This document shows, one piece after another, positions 52,442 to 61,116 of a stretch of 64,000 nt of DNA. This DNA is from an uncultured Clostridium sp. (lineage in GTDB: Bacteria; Bacillota; Clostridia; UBA1212; UBA1255). The stretch covers positions 186,001 to 250,000 of the forward strand of contig UQSG01000001.1 in NCBI GenBank assembly GCA_900543695.1. The letters are read 5' to 3'. The notes under the pieces are model-generated. The model did no database searches, was not told the DNA's origin, and was given only the letters and a program-made list of their open reading frames with translations. The position numbers and the translations under genes are program-made. Within the stretch, counting starts at the first letter, position 1; every line of letters begins with the position of its first letter.

Positions 52442-52973
52442 TTTCAATTACCTCCTGAAGCTGTGCGTTTTTCTTTTCGACCTTTTCCGCCAGTTCCTGC
52501 TTGTACGACTTCAGCGTATCTTCAAGAAATTTATGCTTGCCCGCCAGGATTTCCGCCGCCAGCACCGCCGCGTTGACGCCGCCGTTTATGGCTACGGTCG
52601 CCACCGGAATTCCGGGAGGCATCTGCGCAATGGAAAGCAGCGCGTCCATGCCCTCCAGCGCGTCTCCCTGAATCGGAACGCCAATTACGGGCAACGTCGT
52701 ATACGCAGCAATGACGCCGGGCAGATGAGCTGCCTTTCCCGCCGCCGCAACCACGCAGCCATAGCCCTGTTTTTTTGCATTTTTGGCAAGCTCCCGGCAT
52801 TTCTCGGGCGTCCGGTGCGCGGAGCAAACGAAGCAGTCATAATGAATTCCAAATTTTTTCAAAAGCGCCAGGCAATCCTTCATAACAGCATAATCAGAAT
52901 CGCTTCCCATGATTACGAGTGTTTTCGGCGTTTTTTTTCGTTCTTTCCTGTTTCCGTCTTCTTCCAGATACAT
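52428..52973 (-). CDS. purE: 5-(carboxyamino)imidazole ribonucleotide mutase
   Basis: 181 residues from ATG 52973. PurE class: [12 protein letters not shown] (~23-34), [10 protein letters not shown] and [12 protein letters not shown] with the conserved His, and [22 protein letters not shown] normal-length core plus a longer C-terminal tail (~30 residues after the core). First gene of the pur set purE-M-N-D; purC, purF, purH, purL and purK are not in the window. AAAGGAG is 12 bases before this start, rather far, but no closer in-frame start fits. Confidence 0.94.
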   Translation of the reverse strand: MYLEEDGNRKERKKTPKTLVIMGSDSDYAVMKDCLALLKKFGIHYDCFVCSAHRTPEKCRELAKNAKKQGYGCVVAAAGKAAHLPGVIAAYTTLPVIGVPIQGDALEGMDALLSIAQMPPGIPVATVAINGGVNAAVLAAEILAGKHKFLEDTLKSYKQELAEKVEKKNAQLQEVIENGQL

Positions 52974-53026
52974 GTAAAAAGTTAGCTCCTTTCGGTAAAG
53001 CGTATGGAATGTTTTTCGCGTAAATT

Positions 53027-53041
53027 CGTTGTAAAACAACG
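53027..53041. promoter_or_regulatory. 15-base palindrome at the predicted pur operon start
   Basis: CGTTGTAAAACAACG, a 6-base dyad with 3-base centre, lying from about +1 to +15 of the predicted purE transcript. A good position for a repressor operator. It does not match the classic PurR box closely. Confidence 0.55.
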
Positions 53042-53047
53042 TTTTTT

Positions 53048-53076
53048 ATAATAGCAAAGCAGCCTGTCTTTGTCAA
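53048..53076 (-). promoter_or_regulatory. Promoter of the pur-aroF operon
   Basis: Minus-strand TTGACA (-35), 17 bases, TATTAT (-10), giving a leader of roughly 70 bases before purE. That leader is too short for a purine riboswitch. Confidence 0.8.
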
Positions 53077-53130
53077 TTCTCGGATCAGCCGCATTTCGTC
53101 ATCATCCAAAGCATGCCGCCCAGGCAAGAC

Positions 53131-53159
53131 TTGTATTTTATCAGAGAATCCTGTATACT
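53131..53159 (+). promoter_or_regulatory. Predicted promoter of yebC
   Basis: Plus-strand TTGTAT (-35), 17 bases, TATACT (-10), 40 bases before the start. It faces away from the pur promoter. Confidence 0.6.
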
Positions 53160-53198
53160 TATAAGCCGTGCAAATGAATAACAACGGAGGTTTTTTAC

Positions 53199-53927
53199 AT
53201 GTCAGGTCATTCAAAATGGGCGAATATCAAGCATAAAAAAGGAAAATCAGACGCACAAAAGGCAAAGGTATTTACAAAAATCGGAAGAGAGCTGCAGATC
53301 GCCGTAAAATCCGGAGGACCTGACCCCGAGTCCAACAGCAAGCTGAAAGACGTCATCGCAAAAGCAAAAGCCGCAAACATGCCGAACGACAATATTATGA
53401 GAAGCATTAAAAGGGCCTCGGGCGACAATGCGAACGACGTCATGGAAGAAATTACCTATGAAGGATACGGCCCCTCCGGCGTCGCGATCATTGTGGAAAC
53501 GGTTACTGACAACCGAAACAGAACGGCAGCCGACATTCGCCATATTTTCGATAAATTCGGCGGAAATCTCGGTTCTACGGGCTGCGTGTCGTTTATGTTT
53601 GACAAGAAAGGCCTGATCGTAATTGAAAACGACGGAGATATCGAGGAGGAAACCCTGATGATGGACGCGCTGGAATGCGGCGCCGAGGATTTTTCCGCCG
53701 ATGACGACGCCTTCGAAATCACCACGGATCCCGCTGATTTTTCTAACGTCCGCAGCGCCCTGGAGGAAAAAGGATATTCCTTTCTGGAGGCTGCGGTCAG
53801 CATGATTCCGCAGAATTACGTAACGCTCACCGAAGAAAAGCCGCTTGAGCAGATCGAACGGCTGATCGACGCGCTCGAGGACAACGACGACGTGATGGAA
53901 GTCTGGCACAACTGGGAAGAGGCGTGA
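53199..53927 (+). CDS. YebC/PmpR-family protein
   Basis: 242 residues. N-terminal SGHSKWANIKHKKGKSDAQK, the hallmark start of YebC family, then EGYGPSGVAIIVE, TDNRNRTAADIRHIF and KFGGNLGSTGCVSFMF. Members have been described as transcriptional regulators; some recent work gives a role in translation of proline-rich stretches. GGAGG lies 8 bases upstream. Convergent with mnmA (7-base gap). Confidence 0.94.
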   Translation: MSGHSKWANIKHKKGKSDAQKAKVFTKIGRELQIAVKSGGPDPESNSKLKDVIAKAKAANMPNDNIMRSIKRASGDNANDVMEEITYEGYGPSGVAIIVETVTDNRNRTAADIRHIFDKFGGNLGSTGCVSFMFDKKGLIVIENDGDIEEETLMMDALECGAEDFSADDDAFEITTDPADFSNVRSALEEKGYSFLEAAVSMIPQNYVTLTEEKPLEQIERLIDALEDNDDVMEVWHNWEEA

Positions 53928-53934
53928 GAATAAA

Positions 53935-54969
53935 TCATTCGCAGATTTCACCGCCGCCTACGACGGTCTCCCCGTCATAGACAACGGCAAACTGCCCCGG
54001 CGTAACGGCGCGCTGGGGCTTTTTAAATGTAATCACTGCCTCGGAGCCATCCAGGGAAAGCGCCGCGGGCATATCCGGCTGTCCATAACGGTGCTTTGCT
54101 GTAAGATGATCCGGATCGTAATCCGGGTACAGCAGATTGAACTCCTTAACCCGGACGGTGTCGGAATAAAGCAGCGCGTCCTCCCCCATTACCACGGTGT
54201 GATCCGCGGCATTTTTTGCAATCACATAAAGCGGCCTGCCGAATGCGGTGCGAACGCCTTTTCGCTGTCCGATCGTATAGCGCGCAATTCCCTCGTGCGT
54301 GCCGAGCACCCTGCCCTGCGGATCCGTAAAAGTCCCGTGCTCCAGTTTTCTACCAGTATACGCCTCAATAAAATCCGCATACGCCCCGGGGCCCCCTTTT
54401 ACGAAGCAGATATCTTGGCTGTCCTTCCGATCGGCATTTTCAAAGCCGAACAATGCGGCCGCCGCGCGAACACGCTCTTTGTCATAATATTCCAAAGGAA
54501 ACACGGCGCGTTCCAGCTGAGACAGACTCAGCCCATGCAGAAAATAAGACTGATCCTTCTCTCGGTGCACCGAGCGGAGCAGCCGGAGCGCGGGACCGGT
54601 TCGGAGCACACGCGCATAATGTCCCGTTGCGATCCGCTCATAGCCCAGCTTCTCCGCTTCCCGGTAAAAAGCGCCGAATTTAATCATCCGGTTGCATACG
54701 ACACACGGATTCGGCGTGCTGCCGCCAAGATAGGAACCACAGAAATAATCCAGCACCTGTTCTCGAAAATCGGATACCATATCAAACTCGTAGAACGGAA
54801 TCTCCAGGCGTTCCGCCGCCCGTCTCGCTTCCCTGCCGTCTTCCGAGGCGGACAGCTCCGGCGGCAGCATCCGCATATACGCGCCGCCAACCTCCCAGCC
54901 CGCATCCCGCAGAAGCATTGCAGCCACCGTACTATCTACGCCGCCGCTCATCGCAACAAGCACACGCAT
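53935..54969 (-). CDS. mnmA: tRNA-specific 2-thiouridylase MnmA
   Basis: 344 residues from ATG 54969 (GGGAGGG 7 bases upstream; a longer frame to 55053 lacks support). PP-loop SGGVDS (8-13), catalytic Cys in NPCVVCN and the second Cys in DSQDICFV, plus C-terminal RNA-binding domains (GQRKGV motif). Forms 2-thiouridine at position 34 of Lys, Glu and Gln tRNAs. An extended -10 TGGTAAAAT lies about 35 bases before the start. Confidence 0.95.
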   Translation of the reverse strand: MRVLVAMSGGVDSTVAAMLLRDAGWEVGGAYMRMLPPELSASEDGREARRAAERLEIPFYEFDMVSDFREQVLDYFCGSYLGGSTPNPCVVCNRMIKFGAFYREAEKLGYERIATGHYARVLRTGPALRLLRSVHREKDQSYFLHGLSLSQLERAVFPLEYYDKERVRAAAALFGFENADRKDSQDICFVKGGPGAYADFIEAYTGRKLEHGTFTDPQGRVLGTHEGIARYTIGQRKGVRTAFGRPLYVIAKNAADHTVVMGEDALLYSDTVRVKEFNLLYPDYDPDHLTAKHRYGQPDMPAALSLDGSEAVITFKKPQRAVTPGQFAVVYDGETVVGGGEICE

Positions 54970-55046
54970 AAAAACCCTCCCGTTCTGAATCGTTCGCATC
55001 ATTTTACCACATAAAAAAAACCGTTTCCATATGATGGCGGAATTTC

Positions 55047-55075
55047 TTGTCAAACCGCCGAATCCATGCTATATT
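55047..55075 (+). promoter_or_regulatory. Predicted promoter of the GT-C / GH106-like / HAD / acpS operon
   Basis: Plus-strand TTGTCA (-35), 17 bases, TATATT (-10), about 28 bases upstream of the membrane protein gene. Confidence 0.65.
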
Positions 55076-55103
55076 AGCAAGGAAGCGAACGGGAGGTCAA
55101 GCT

Positions 55104-57038
55104 ATGGGATATGCCCTGTTTTTATTTTATATTTTATTAGGCGTAATCAACGCGTATCTCCTGCTGAGCAGGGAGAAACCGACAAGAATCCTATGGGCCG
55201 GCGGTGTGATCGGATTGATTTTCCTGATGTGGTCTCATGTTCCTTTTTCCTTTCTTTTCGGCTTCAGTATTCTCTCCCATGTACTCGGACTGATTCTCGT
55301 GATTGTATGGACCGTTGTGTTTTATGTCATAAAGCGCAGGCACCTCCCGCGTCTTCGCGGACTTTTGCACAGGCGCTGGAAGCCCGACAAAGAAGATGTT
55401 TTCCTGCTTGCCGCTGTTTTTGTCATGAGCCTTTACTGCATTGTCTGCCTTTACAGCCATACCCTGTATGAGATCGACGGCGCATATTATACAGGACAGT
55501 GTACCTATGGCGATATGAATTTTCATCTCGGGATCATTACCAGCATCAAGGAGCAGGGAAGCTTCCCGCCGGACTACAATATTTTCCCCGGGCAGAGGCT
55601 CGACTACTATTTTCTTTCCGACTCTGTCTCCTCTTCCCTTTATCTGTTCGGATGCAGTCTGAAGGCCGCGTACATGCTGCCGATGATCTTTGCATTCATG
55701 CTTACGTTCGCAGGGCTGTGGCATCTGGCATACGCCGTTCTGAAACGCGTCGGCAAAACGCTGACCGCATTCATTCTCTTTTTTTTCAACGGCGGATTCG
55801 GCCTGATGTATTTTCTGGACGGACTGAAGGCAGAGGGCGGCGCGGAAAACTTTAACCGCATTTTTACGGCGTATTATGAAACGCCGACCAATTACGTCAA
55901 CAGCGGCTCGCGTCTTTCGAATATCTGCTGGACGAACACCGTGGTCGATATGATGCTTCCGCAGCGCGCGACGCTGTTTGGCTGGATGTCCGTTTTTCTT
56001 GTGCTGTATCTCCTCTATCTGGCCGTATTTGAAGACCGAAGCGAGCTGTTCCTGGCTGCGGGAATTCTTGGCGGCCTGCTTCCCATGATCCAAACCTATT
56101 CCTATTTTACGCTTGGAATTACGGCGCTTGTCTGGCTGATTCACAGCTGCGTCAGAAACCGCTTTGGAAAAAAAACGCTGCTGAGCTGGCTCAAATTCGG
56201 GCTTCCGGCGGTAATTCTGGCAATCCCGCAATTTTACATCTGGATTTTCGGCGCAGTCAGTGAGGAACGCTTTCTGCGCTTTGAATTTAATGCCTATAAC
56301 GCCACGGATCACTGGCTCTGGTTCTGGGTAAAAAATGTCGGGATCGTCTTTATCCTGCTGCTGCCCGCCTTTCTGAACGCAGGCCGGAGGCTTAAAATCG
56401 TACACGCCGCGGGCGCGCTCATTTTTGTGATCAGTGAGTTTATCGTCTTCCAAACGTTTGCGTATGACAACAATAAGCTGTATCTCATGTGGTATCTGTT
56501 CGCCGTACTTCTTGTTGCGGACTTTCTCGTGGATTGCTACGATAAGCTGCGCTCGATGAAGGCTGCGCGCATCGTCATTACGGCAATGCTGCTCATCGCA
56601 TGTACGGCTTCCGCTTTCTTTACGATGATCCGGGAATACAACTCAGGCCGGGAGGGCAGCAATTATATGCTGTACAACAAAGACCATATCGCCAGCGCGG
56701 AATATATCAGGGAAAATACGGAGCCGGATGCGCTGTTTCTGACATACAACAATCATAACAACACGGTTGCCTGCCTGACCGGAAGAAACATTTTTACCGG
56801 TTCCGGAACCTTTCTGTATTCCCACGGCGTCGATTACAACGGAAGGGCGGAAATCGTCAAAAGCATGTTTACGGATGCGGCGGCGTTTGAAAAATACCGC
56901 GCAGAATACGGTTTTGATTATATCTATCTGTCTTCCTACGAAAGAAGTAATTATACAGGACTCATAGAAGACTATTTTGAGGAACGCTTCCCCGTGGTGT
57001 TCGAGCAGGGAGAAGTCAAAATATATGATATCAGATAA
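55104..57038 (+). CDS. Multi-pass membrane protein with GT-C glycosyltransferase-like features
   Basis: 644 residues from ATG 55104 (GGGAGG 7 bases upstream). About 12-13 transmembrane segments and an extracytoplasmic C-terminal tail. An early loop holds YGDMNFHLGIITSIKEQGSF with an acidic residue followed by a His, then DYYFLSDSVSSSLYLFG; this D-x-x-x-H type loop and the helix pattern resemble GT-C glycosyltransferases that use polyprenyl-phosphate sugars. I infer a sugar-transfer role at the outer face of the membrane; no exact family assigned. First of an operon with a GH106-like enzyme 23 bases downstream. Confidence 0.72.
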   Translation: MGYALFLFYILLGVINAYLLLSREKPTRILWAGGVIGLIFLMWSHVPFSFLFGFSILSHVLGLILVIVWTVVFYVIKRRHLPRLRGLLHRRWKPDKEDVFLLAAVFVMSLYCIVCLYSHTLYEIDGAYYTGQCTYGDMNFHLGIITSIKEQGSFPPDYNIFPGQRLDYYFLSDSVSSSLYLFGCSLKAAYMLPMIFAFMLTFAGLWHLAYAVLKRVGKTLTAFILFFFNGGFGLMYFLDGLKAEGGAENFNRIFTAYYETPTNYVNSGSRLSNICWTNTVVDMMLPQRATLFGWMSVFLVLYLLYLAVFEDRSELFLAAGILGGLLPMIQTYSYFTLGITALVWLIHSCVRNRFGKKTLLSWLKFGLPAVILAIPQFYIWIFGAVSEERFLRFEFNAYNATDHWLWFWVKNVGIVFILLLPAFLNAGRRLKIVHAAGALIFVISEFIVFQTFAYDNNKLYLMWYLFAVLLVADFLVDCYDKLRSMKAARIVITAMLLIACTASAFFTMIREYNSGREGSNYMLYNKDHIASAEYIRENTEPDALFLTYNNHNNTVACLTGRNIFTGSGTFLYSHGVDYNGRAEIVKSMFTDAAAFEKYRAEYGFDYIYLSSYERSNYTGLIEDYFEERFPVVFEQGEVKIYDIR

Positions 57039-57061
57039 ACAAAAGAAAGGACTTATTGAAA

Positions 57062-59230
57062 ATGGAAAATTACAGACCTCTAAAAATACTCCACGGCTAT
57101 TCTTTTGGAGAAGCCGGAACCGATATTGGAGAGAAAAAAAGGATCATAGAAAAGCGGATCGACGATCTGCGGGAGAAGGGCTACGGCGGAATCGTAACAA
57201 ACGTAAATATGGATCAGAATTATCTGCATGACGAGGAGAGCTGGGAGCTGTTCCGACATGCAGTGCAGTATGCGGCGAATCAGCGCGGAATGAAAATCTG
57301 GATTTATGACGAAAAGGGCTACCCCAGCGGCAGCGCGGGAGGACTTACGCTGCGTGAAAATCCTGAATACGAATGCAAGGGGCTTGTGCTCGTTAAGAAA
57401 AAAGCCGCTGCCGGGGAAAAAATTATGATCGAGAAGCCGCGCGGGCATCGTGCCGTGCAGGCCGTTTATTTTATAGACTGTAGCGGGAAGCAATCCGATC
57501 TGTCGGCAGCTACAGACGCGGACGGCACGCTCCGCTATACGGCGGAAGCAGACGGCGATGTCTACTATTTTGTAACAAAGCCGCTGTATGAAGGCACTCA
57601 TGCACAGCATAACACCTGCGCCGCAAGACGTTACATCAGCCTTACCGACGCAAAGGCAGTCGGCGCCTTTCTCGAAAATACATATCGCGCTTATACGGAT
57701 CAGCTGGAAGCCCTTCGTCTTCCGGAGGGCAGCATCCAGGCATTTTTCACGGACGAGCCTTCCCTGCAGGCCTGTTACCTCAACAAGGGCCTTGATCCCG
57801 CTCAAGTAGACGATCCATTCGATCCCGAACTGCCGCTGTACCCTGTTGTAGCATGGGAAAACGGTCTTGCCAGGCGATATCGGGAAAAATACGGAGAGGA
57901 CCTGCTCCCTTGTCTGCATTTTCTGTTTGAAGGAGACAGCCGCCGGGCGAAGGTCACGCGGTATCAGTTTTATACGCTGATCTCCGATTTATACGAGGAT
58001 GCCTTCTACCGGCAGATTTCGGAATTCTGCGCGGAGCATGGGATCGCGTTTTCCGGACATCTGCTGCTGGAAGAGAACCTGCTGCACCATGCAATCTTTG
58101 AAGGAAACTTTTTCAATCTCACGCGTCATATGCATATCCCCGGAATCGATATGCTGTTTACAAAGCCCGAAAGCGTCCTGCGCTTTGCGGAAACGCCGAA
58201 GCTTCTGTCTTCTGTAGCCGCCTGGTACGGCAGAGAGCATGTGATGTCGGAAATCTCCGGTCATACGGAAAACGCGCTCCGCATCCCCTTTGACATAAAC
58301 GATATGATCTGTGCACAGCTGATTCAATTCGTGCTGGGTGTAGATATTTTCAACTCTTATTTCGATGACGGCAGTCTCACGCAGGAAGAAAACAGGCTGC
58401 TGTGCGACACGGTTGCCAGGGCCTGCAAAGAATTTGCCGGAAAAACCTCCATGGCGGACGTCATTTTATATTATCCGATCGAATCGGCACAGGCCTCCGT
58501 CAAGGGCTCGGATCAGCAGCTCTATGAACGTCCCTTCGATGCAGACGCAGCCGCCTGTGAGGAAAGCTGGAGAGGCAGCATCGATCTCCTGCTCCGGCAT
58601 CATTATATGTTTGACTGCGCAGATGAAACCGTGCTGGCGGGAGCCGATATCAGCCAGGAGGAATGCTGCGTCAGAAATCCGGCCTCAGGAATCCGGTATC
58701 ACGCACTCGTCGTCCCCAGGCTTGCCGCCGTCACGCTTTCTGCGCTGGAGCTTTTCCAAAAATGCGCGGACTGCGGAATTCCCGTAATCGTAAACGATCT
58801 CTCCCCTGCTGTCACCGTGCTGGGAACAGATAGCCCCGAGGCGGGAAGCAATGCTGTAATCCGTCTTTTATCCAGTGAAAACGTAACAAATGCGCGATCC
58901 GGGGAATACGCGCTGAAAAGCCTGCAATATATTTTACCCCCGAACATAGAGCTGATCGGAGACGAAGGCCAGGTCGTCGCGCTGTCCAAAAGAGATCCGG
59001 ATTCCGGTAAAATTTCTTATATTGCCGTTAATACGTCCAATGTTTCAAGGAAGGTTGCGCTCGTTCTCGATTATCCGGGACCGTTCGGCACAAAGCCGCC
59101 TGCGGCAATCCCCTGCATGGATGCAAAAAGTGGAATATGGATGGAGCTCCCAGCAGCCCTGCTTCCAGAGGACAGGATTTCCGTTCAGGCTGAAATCCCA
59201 GCGCTTGGCGCATATATTTTCAGATTTTAA
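57062..59230 (+). CDS. GH106-like protein, paralog 3 (shorter)
   Basis: 722 residues from ATG 57062 (AAAGG upstream; a TTG 6 bases earlier is also possible). It keeps WIYDEKGYPSGSAGG (80-94), FTDEP (229-233), FSGHLLLEENL, IPGIDMLFTKPE and SEISGHTEN, but the DFRGHK and RDYPGSI regions of paralogs 1 and 2 are replaced and the C-terminal beta-sandwich is missing, with only a short beta region at the end. It is therefore a divergent branch that may act on a different linkage. No signal peptide. Lies between the GT-C-like membrane protein and a HAD phosphatase. Confidence 0.65.
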   Translation: MENYRPLKILHGYSFGEAGTDIGEKKRIIEKRIDDLREKGYGGIVTNVNMDQNYLHDEESWELFRHAVQYAANQRGMKIWIYDEKGYPSGSAGGLTLRENPEYECKGLVLVKKKAAAGEKIMIEKPRGHRAVQAVYFIDCSGKQSDLSAATDADGTLRYTAEADGDVYYFVTKPLYEGTHAQHNTCAARRYISLTDAKAVGAFLENTYRAYTDQLEALRLPEGSIQAFFTDEPSLQACYLNKGLDPAQVDDPFDPELPLYPVVAWENGLARRYREKYGEDLLPCLHFLFEGDSRRAKVTRYQFYTLISDLYEDAFYRQISEFCAEHGIAFSGHLLLEENLLHHAIFEGNFFNLTRHMHIPGIDMLFTKPESVLRFAETPKLLSSVAAWYGREHVMSEISGHTENALRIPFDINDMICAQLIQFVLGVDIFNSYFDDGSLTQEENRLLCDTVARACKEFAGKTSMADVILYYPIESAQASVKGSDQQLYERPFDADAAACEESWRGSIDLLLRHHYMFDCADETVLAGADISQEECCVRNPASGIRYHALVVPRLAAVTLSALELFQKCADCGIPVIVNDLSPAVTVLGTDSPEAGSNAVIRLLSSENVTNARSGEYALKSLQYILPPNIELIGDEGQVVALSKRDPDSGKISYIAVNTSNVSRKVALVLDYPGPFGTKPPAAIPCMDAKSGIWMELPAALLPEDRISVQAEIPALGAYIFRF

Positions 59231-59248
59231 CGAAAGGGAGACACGGCA

Positions 59249-59926
59249 TTGAAGGTTGATTGCAAACGAATTCAAGGTGTCATATTCGATATGGACGGCG
59301 TGCTGGTGGATTCCGAGCCCGCGATGGCGCGCTCCGCGGTAGAAGGAATGGCGGAATATGGAATCACCGCCCTCCCTGAAGATTTTACGCCATATCTGGG
59401 AACAGACGAAAAAACATATTTTGGCTGCGTTGCAGAGCTGCACGGAGGAACGTATTCCGATGCGCTTGGCCGCAGGATCTACGATATTTACTGCGAAACG
59501 GCTCCCAGCCGCGTCGTTCCGTTTGCAGGCGCTGCCGAAGCCGTCATCCGCATCCATAAAATGGGATATCGGACCGCCATCGCATCCAGCGCCACAAAGA
59601 GAAAGCTGGAAGTCAATATAACAGCCTCCCGCATCCCGCGGGAGGCGCTTGGCTGTATCGTTTCCGGCTCAGACGTCGTAAAGCGCAAGCCGGATCCCGA
59701 AATTTTCCTGACCGCTGCGGCGCGGCTTGGACTTTCCCCCGAGGCCTGCATCGTTGCGGAAGACGCGCTCAGCGGCGTGAAAGCAGCAAAAGCCGCCGGA
59801 ATGATCTGTTTTGGCATTACAACGACGTTTTCCGCAGAAACGCTTTTGGAAGCGGGAGCGGACTGCACCGCAGCCGGCGTCGCCGCTCTGATTCCCTATC
59901 TCGAAGCCCAAAAGAACGGAGGCTGA
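59249..59926 (+). CDS. HAD-IA family phosphatase / beta-phosphoglucomutase-like
   Basis: 225 residues starting at TTG 59249 (GGGAG 8 bases upstream). Motif I FDMDGVLVDSEP (Asp nucleophile), motif II IASSATKRKL, motif III KRKPDPEIFLTAAARLGLSP and motif IV VAEDALSGVKAAKAAGM. HAD-IA enzymes of this plan are sugar-phosphate phosphatases or beta-phosphoglucomutases. In this operon a sugar-phosphate substrate is likely. 18 bases after the GH106-like gene, 6 bases before acpS. Confidence 0.88.
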   Translation: MKVDCKRIQGVIFDMDGVLVDSEPAMARSAVEGMAEYGITALPEDFTPYLGTDEKTYFGCVAELHGGTYSDALGRRIYDIYCETAPSRVVPFAGAAEAVIRIHKMGYRTAIASSATKRKLEVNITASRIPREALGCIVSGSDVVKRKPDPEIFLTAAARLGLSPEACIVAEDALSGVKAAKAAGMICFGITTTFSAETLLEAGADCTAAGVAALIPYLEAQKNGG

Positions 59927-59932
59927 CCATTT

Positions 59933-60319
59933 ATGCGGATTCTCGTCGGAACGGACATCACGGAAATCGAAAGGATCCGGCATTCTGTCGAAAAGCTCGG
60001 ACGGCCTTTCCTTACAAAAATATTTACCGAAGGAGAAATCGCCTACTGCGAAGGCCGCGGGCAGAAAAAATATGAAAGCTACGCGGCGCGGTTTGCGGCA
60101 AAAGAAGCCGTCTCCAAGGCATTCGGAACAGGAATCTGCGCAGATGCGCGGCTTTCCGAAATTGAAATCAGAAACGATGAGCGCGGAAAGCCGTGTCTAA
60201 TATTGCACGGGAAAACGCGCCAATATTATACGGAGGTCTTAAAAGGCACCAGCGCAGACATCAGCCTTTCCCATTCGGATTCCGCAGCGCTCGCATTCGC
60301 CGCGATTCTCCTGGAGTAA
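59933..60319 (+). CDS. acpS: Holo-[acyl-carrier-protein] synthase
   Basis: 128 residues. GTDITEIERIR (magnesium Asp) and FAAKEAVSKAFGTGI (catalytic Glu/Lys). Attaches 4'-phosphopantetheine from CoA to ACP. ACGGAGG lies about 10 bases before the ATG. Last gene of the GT-C operon; its 3' end is 3 bases from the convergent pspA gene. Confidence 0.94.
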   Translation: MRILVGTDITEIERIRHSVEKLGRPFLTKIFTEGEIAYCEGRGQKKYESYAARFAAKEAVSKAFGTGICADARLSEIEIRNDERGKPCLILHGKTRQYYTEVLKGTSADISLSHSDSAALAFAAILLE

Positions 60320-60322
60320 AAA

Positions 60323-61000
60323 TTACTCTCCCTGCCCTTGCTCCCCCAAAAGCAATGCCGCCTTGGCTTCCGCGCGCTGAAGCGTTATTTTGTCGCTGAT
60401 ACGCTGAATTCCGGCCTCGGTGCTTTCCTCGCGGAGCTGCTGCATGGCTGTCAGGCGTGCGCACCGTTCATTCAGCGATCTCCGAATCGTATTGATATGG
60501 TCCTCCTGCCTGCTCCCGTAATGATAATCAAGATCGGATATTTTCTCCCGCATTGCGACGATTTCGCTTTGTGACTTTATGGCCGCAAGCTCGCGCAGGC
60601 GGCTGTTCATTTCAGATTCGAAGCGTTTATAATTATCGCGGATCCGGATCGCTTCCTCTACGGCGCTTGCATGAAGCCGCCTTTTTTCTTCCAGCTCCGC
60701 GGACAGCTCTTCTTCCATGACGAAAAGCTCGGTAAGAAGCTTTTTGTCGCGTTCCTTGGCCGCCATGTCGATCTTAATGCGCACATCCGAAAGGCGAAGC
60801 TCCGCCTCCTTCATGTCCATGCGCACCATTTCCGCCCATGTCTGAATATCCACAAGCTGCTTCTGCGCTTCCTTCCTGCTTTTCTGAATCTTCTGTTCCG
60901 CGTCGTTAATCAAAAGCTGGGGATTTTTTGATTCCAGTTTATCTGCCGTGCTTCCGAGAAGACCGCTGAAAAGTGCTTTGATTCTAGTGAAAAAACCCAT
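60323..61000 (-). CDS. pspA: PspA/IM30 family envelope-stress protein
   Basis: 225 residues, almost all coiled-coil helix (e.g. RRSLNERCARLTAMQQLREE) with an amphipathic N-terminus MGFFTRIKALFSGLL, typical of ESCRT-III-like PspA/Vipp1. It binds stressed membranes and helps keep them intact. No PspF/LiaIH partner is nearby. GGGG lies about 8 bases before the ATG. Divergent from mscL. Confidence 0.9.
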   Translation of the reverse strand: MGFFTRIKALFSGLLGSTADKLESKNPQLLINDAEQKIQKSRKEAQKQLVDIQTWAEMVRMDMKEAELRLSDVRIKIDMAAKERDKKLLTELFVMEEELSAELEEKRRLHASAVEEAIRIRDNYKRFESEMNSRLRELAAIKSQSEIVAMREKISDLDYHYGSRQEDHINTIRRSLNERCARLTAMQQLREESTEAGIQRISDKITLQRAEAKAALLLGEQGQGE

Positions 61001-61070
61001 TTTTTATACCCCGGTTATCATCGCTTACGACATTGTATGCGCTTGCCTGGCAAAATATTCCGCACAATGA

Positions 61071-61076
61071 TATAAT
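61071..61076 (+). promoter_or_regulatory. Possible -10 (TGATATAAT) of mscL
   Basis: TATAAT preceded by TGA (extended -10). TGGCAA 17 bases upstream is a weak -35. Confidence 0.42.
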
Positions 61077-61116
61077 AAAGGCCGCTAAAACAAAGCAGGG
61101 AGGATTTAACTGGATC

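Noticed and set aside
52974..53041. Purine riboswitch upstream of purE
   Set aside because: The predicted leader is about 70 bases and lacks the three-way junction core, so a riboswitch does not fit.
55191..56453. 420-codon minus-strand frame within the GT-C-like membrane protein gene
   Set aside because: Highly charged with no ribosome site; the plus-strand frame has regular membrane helices and a good promoter.
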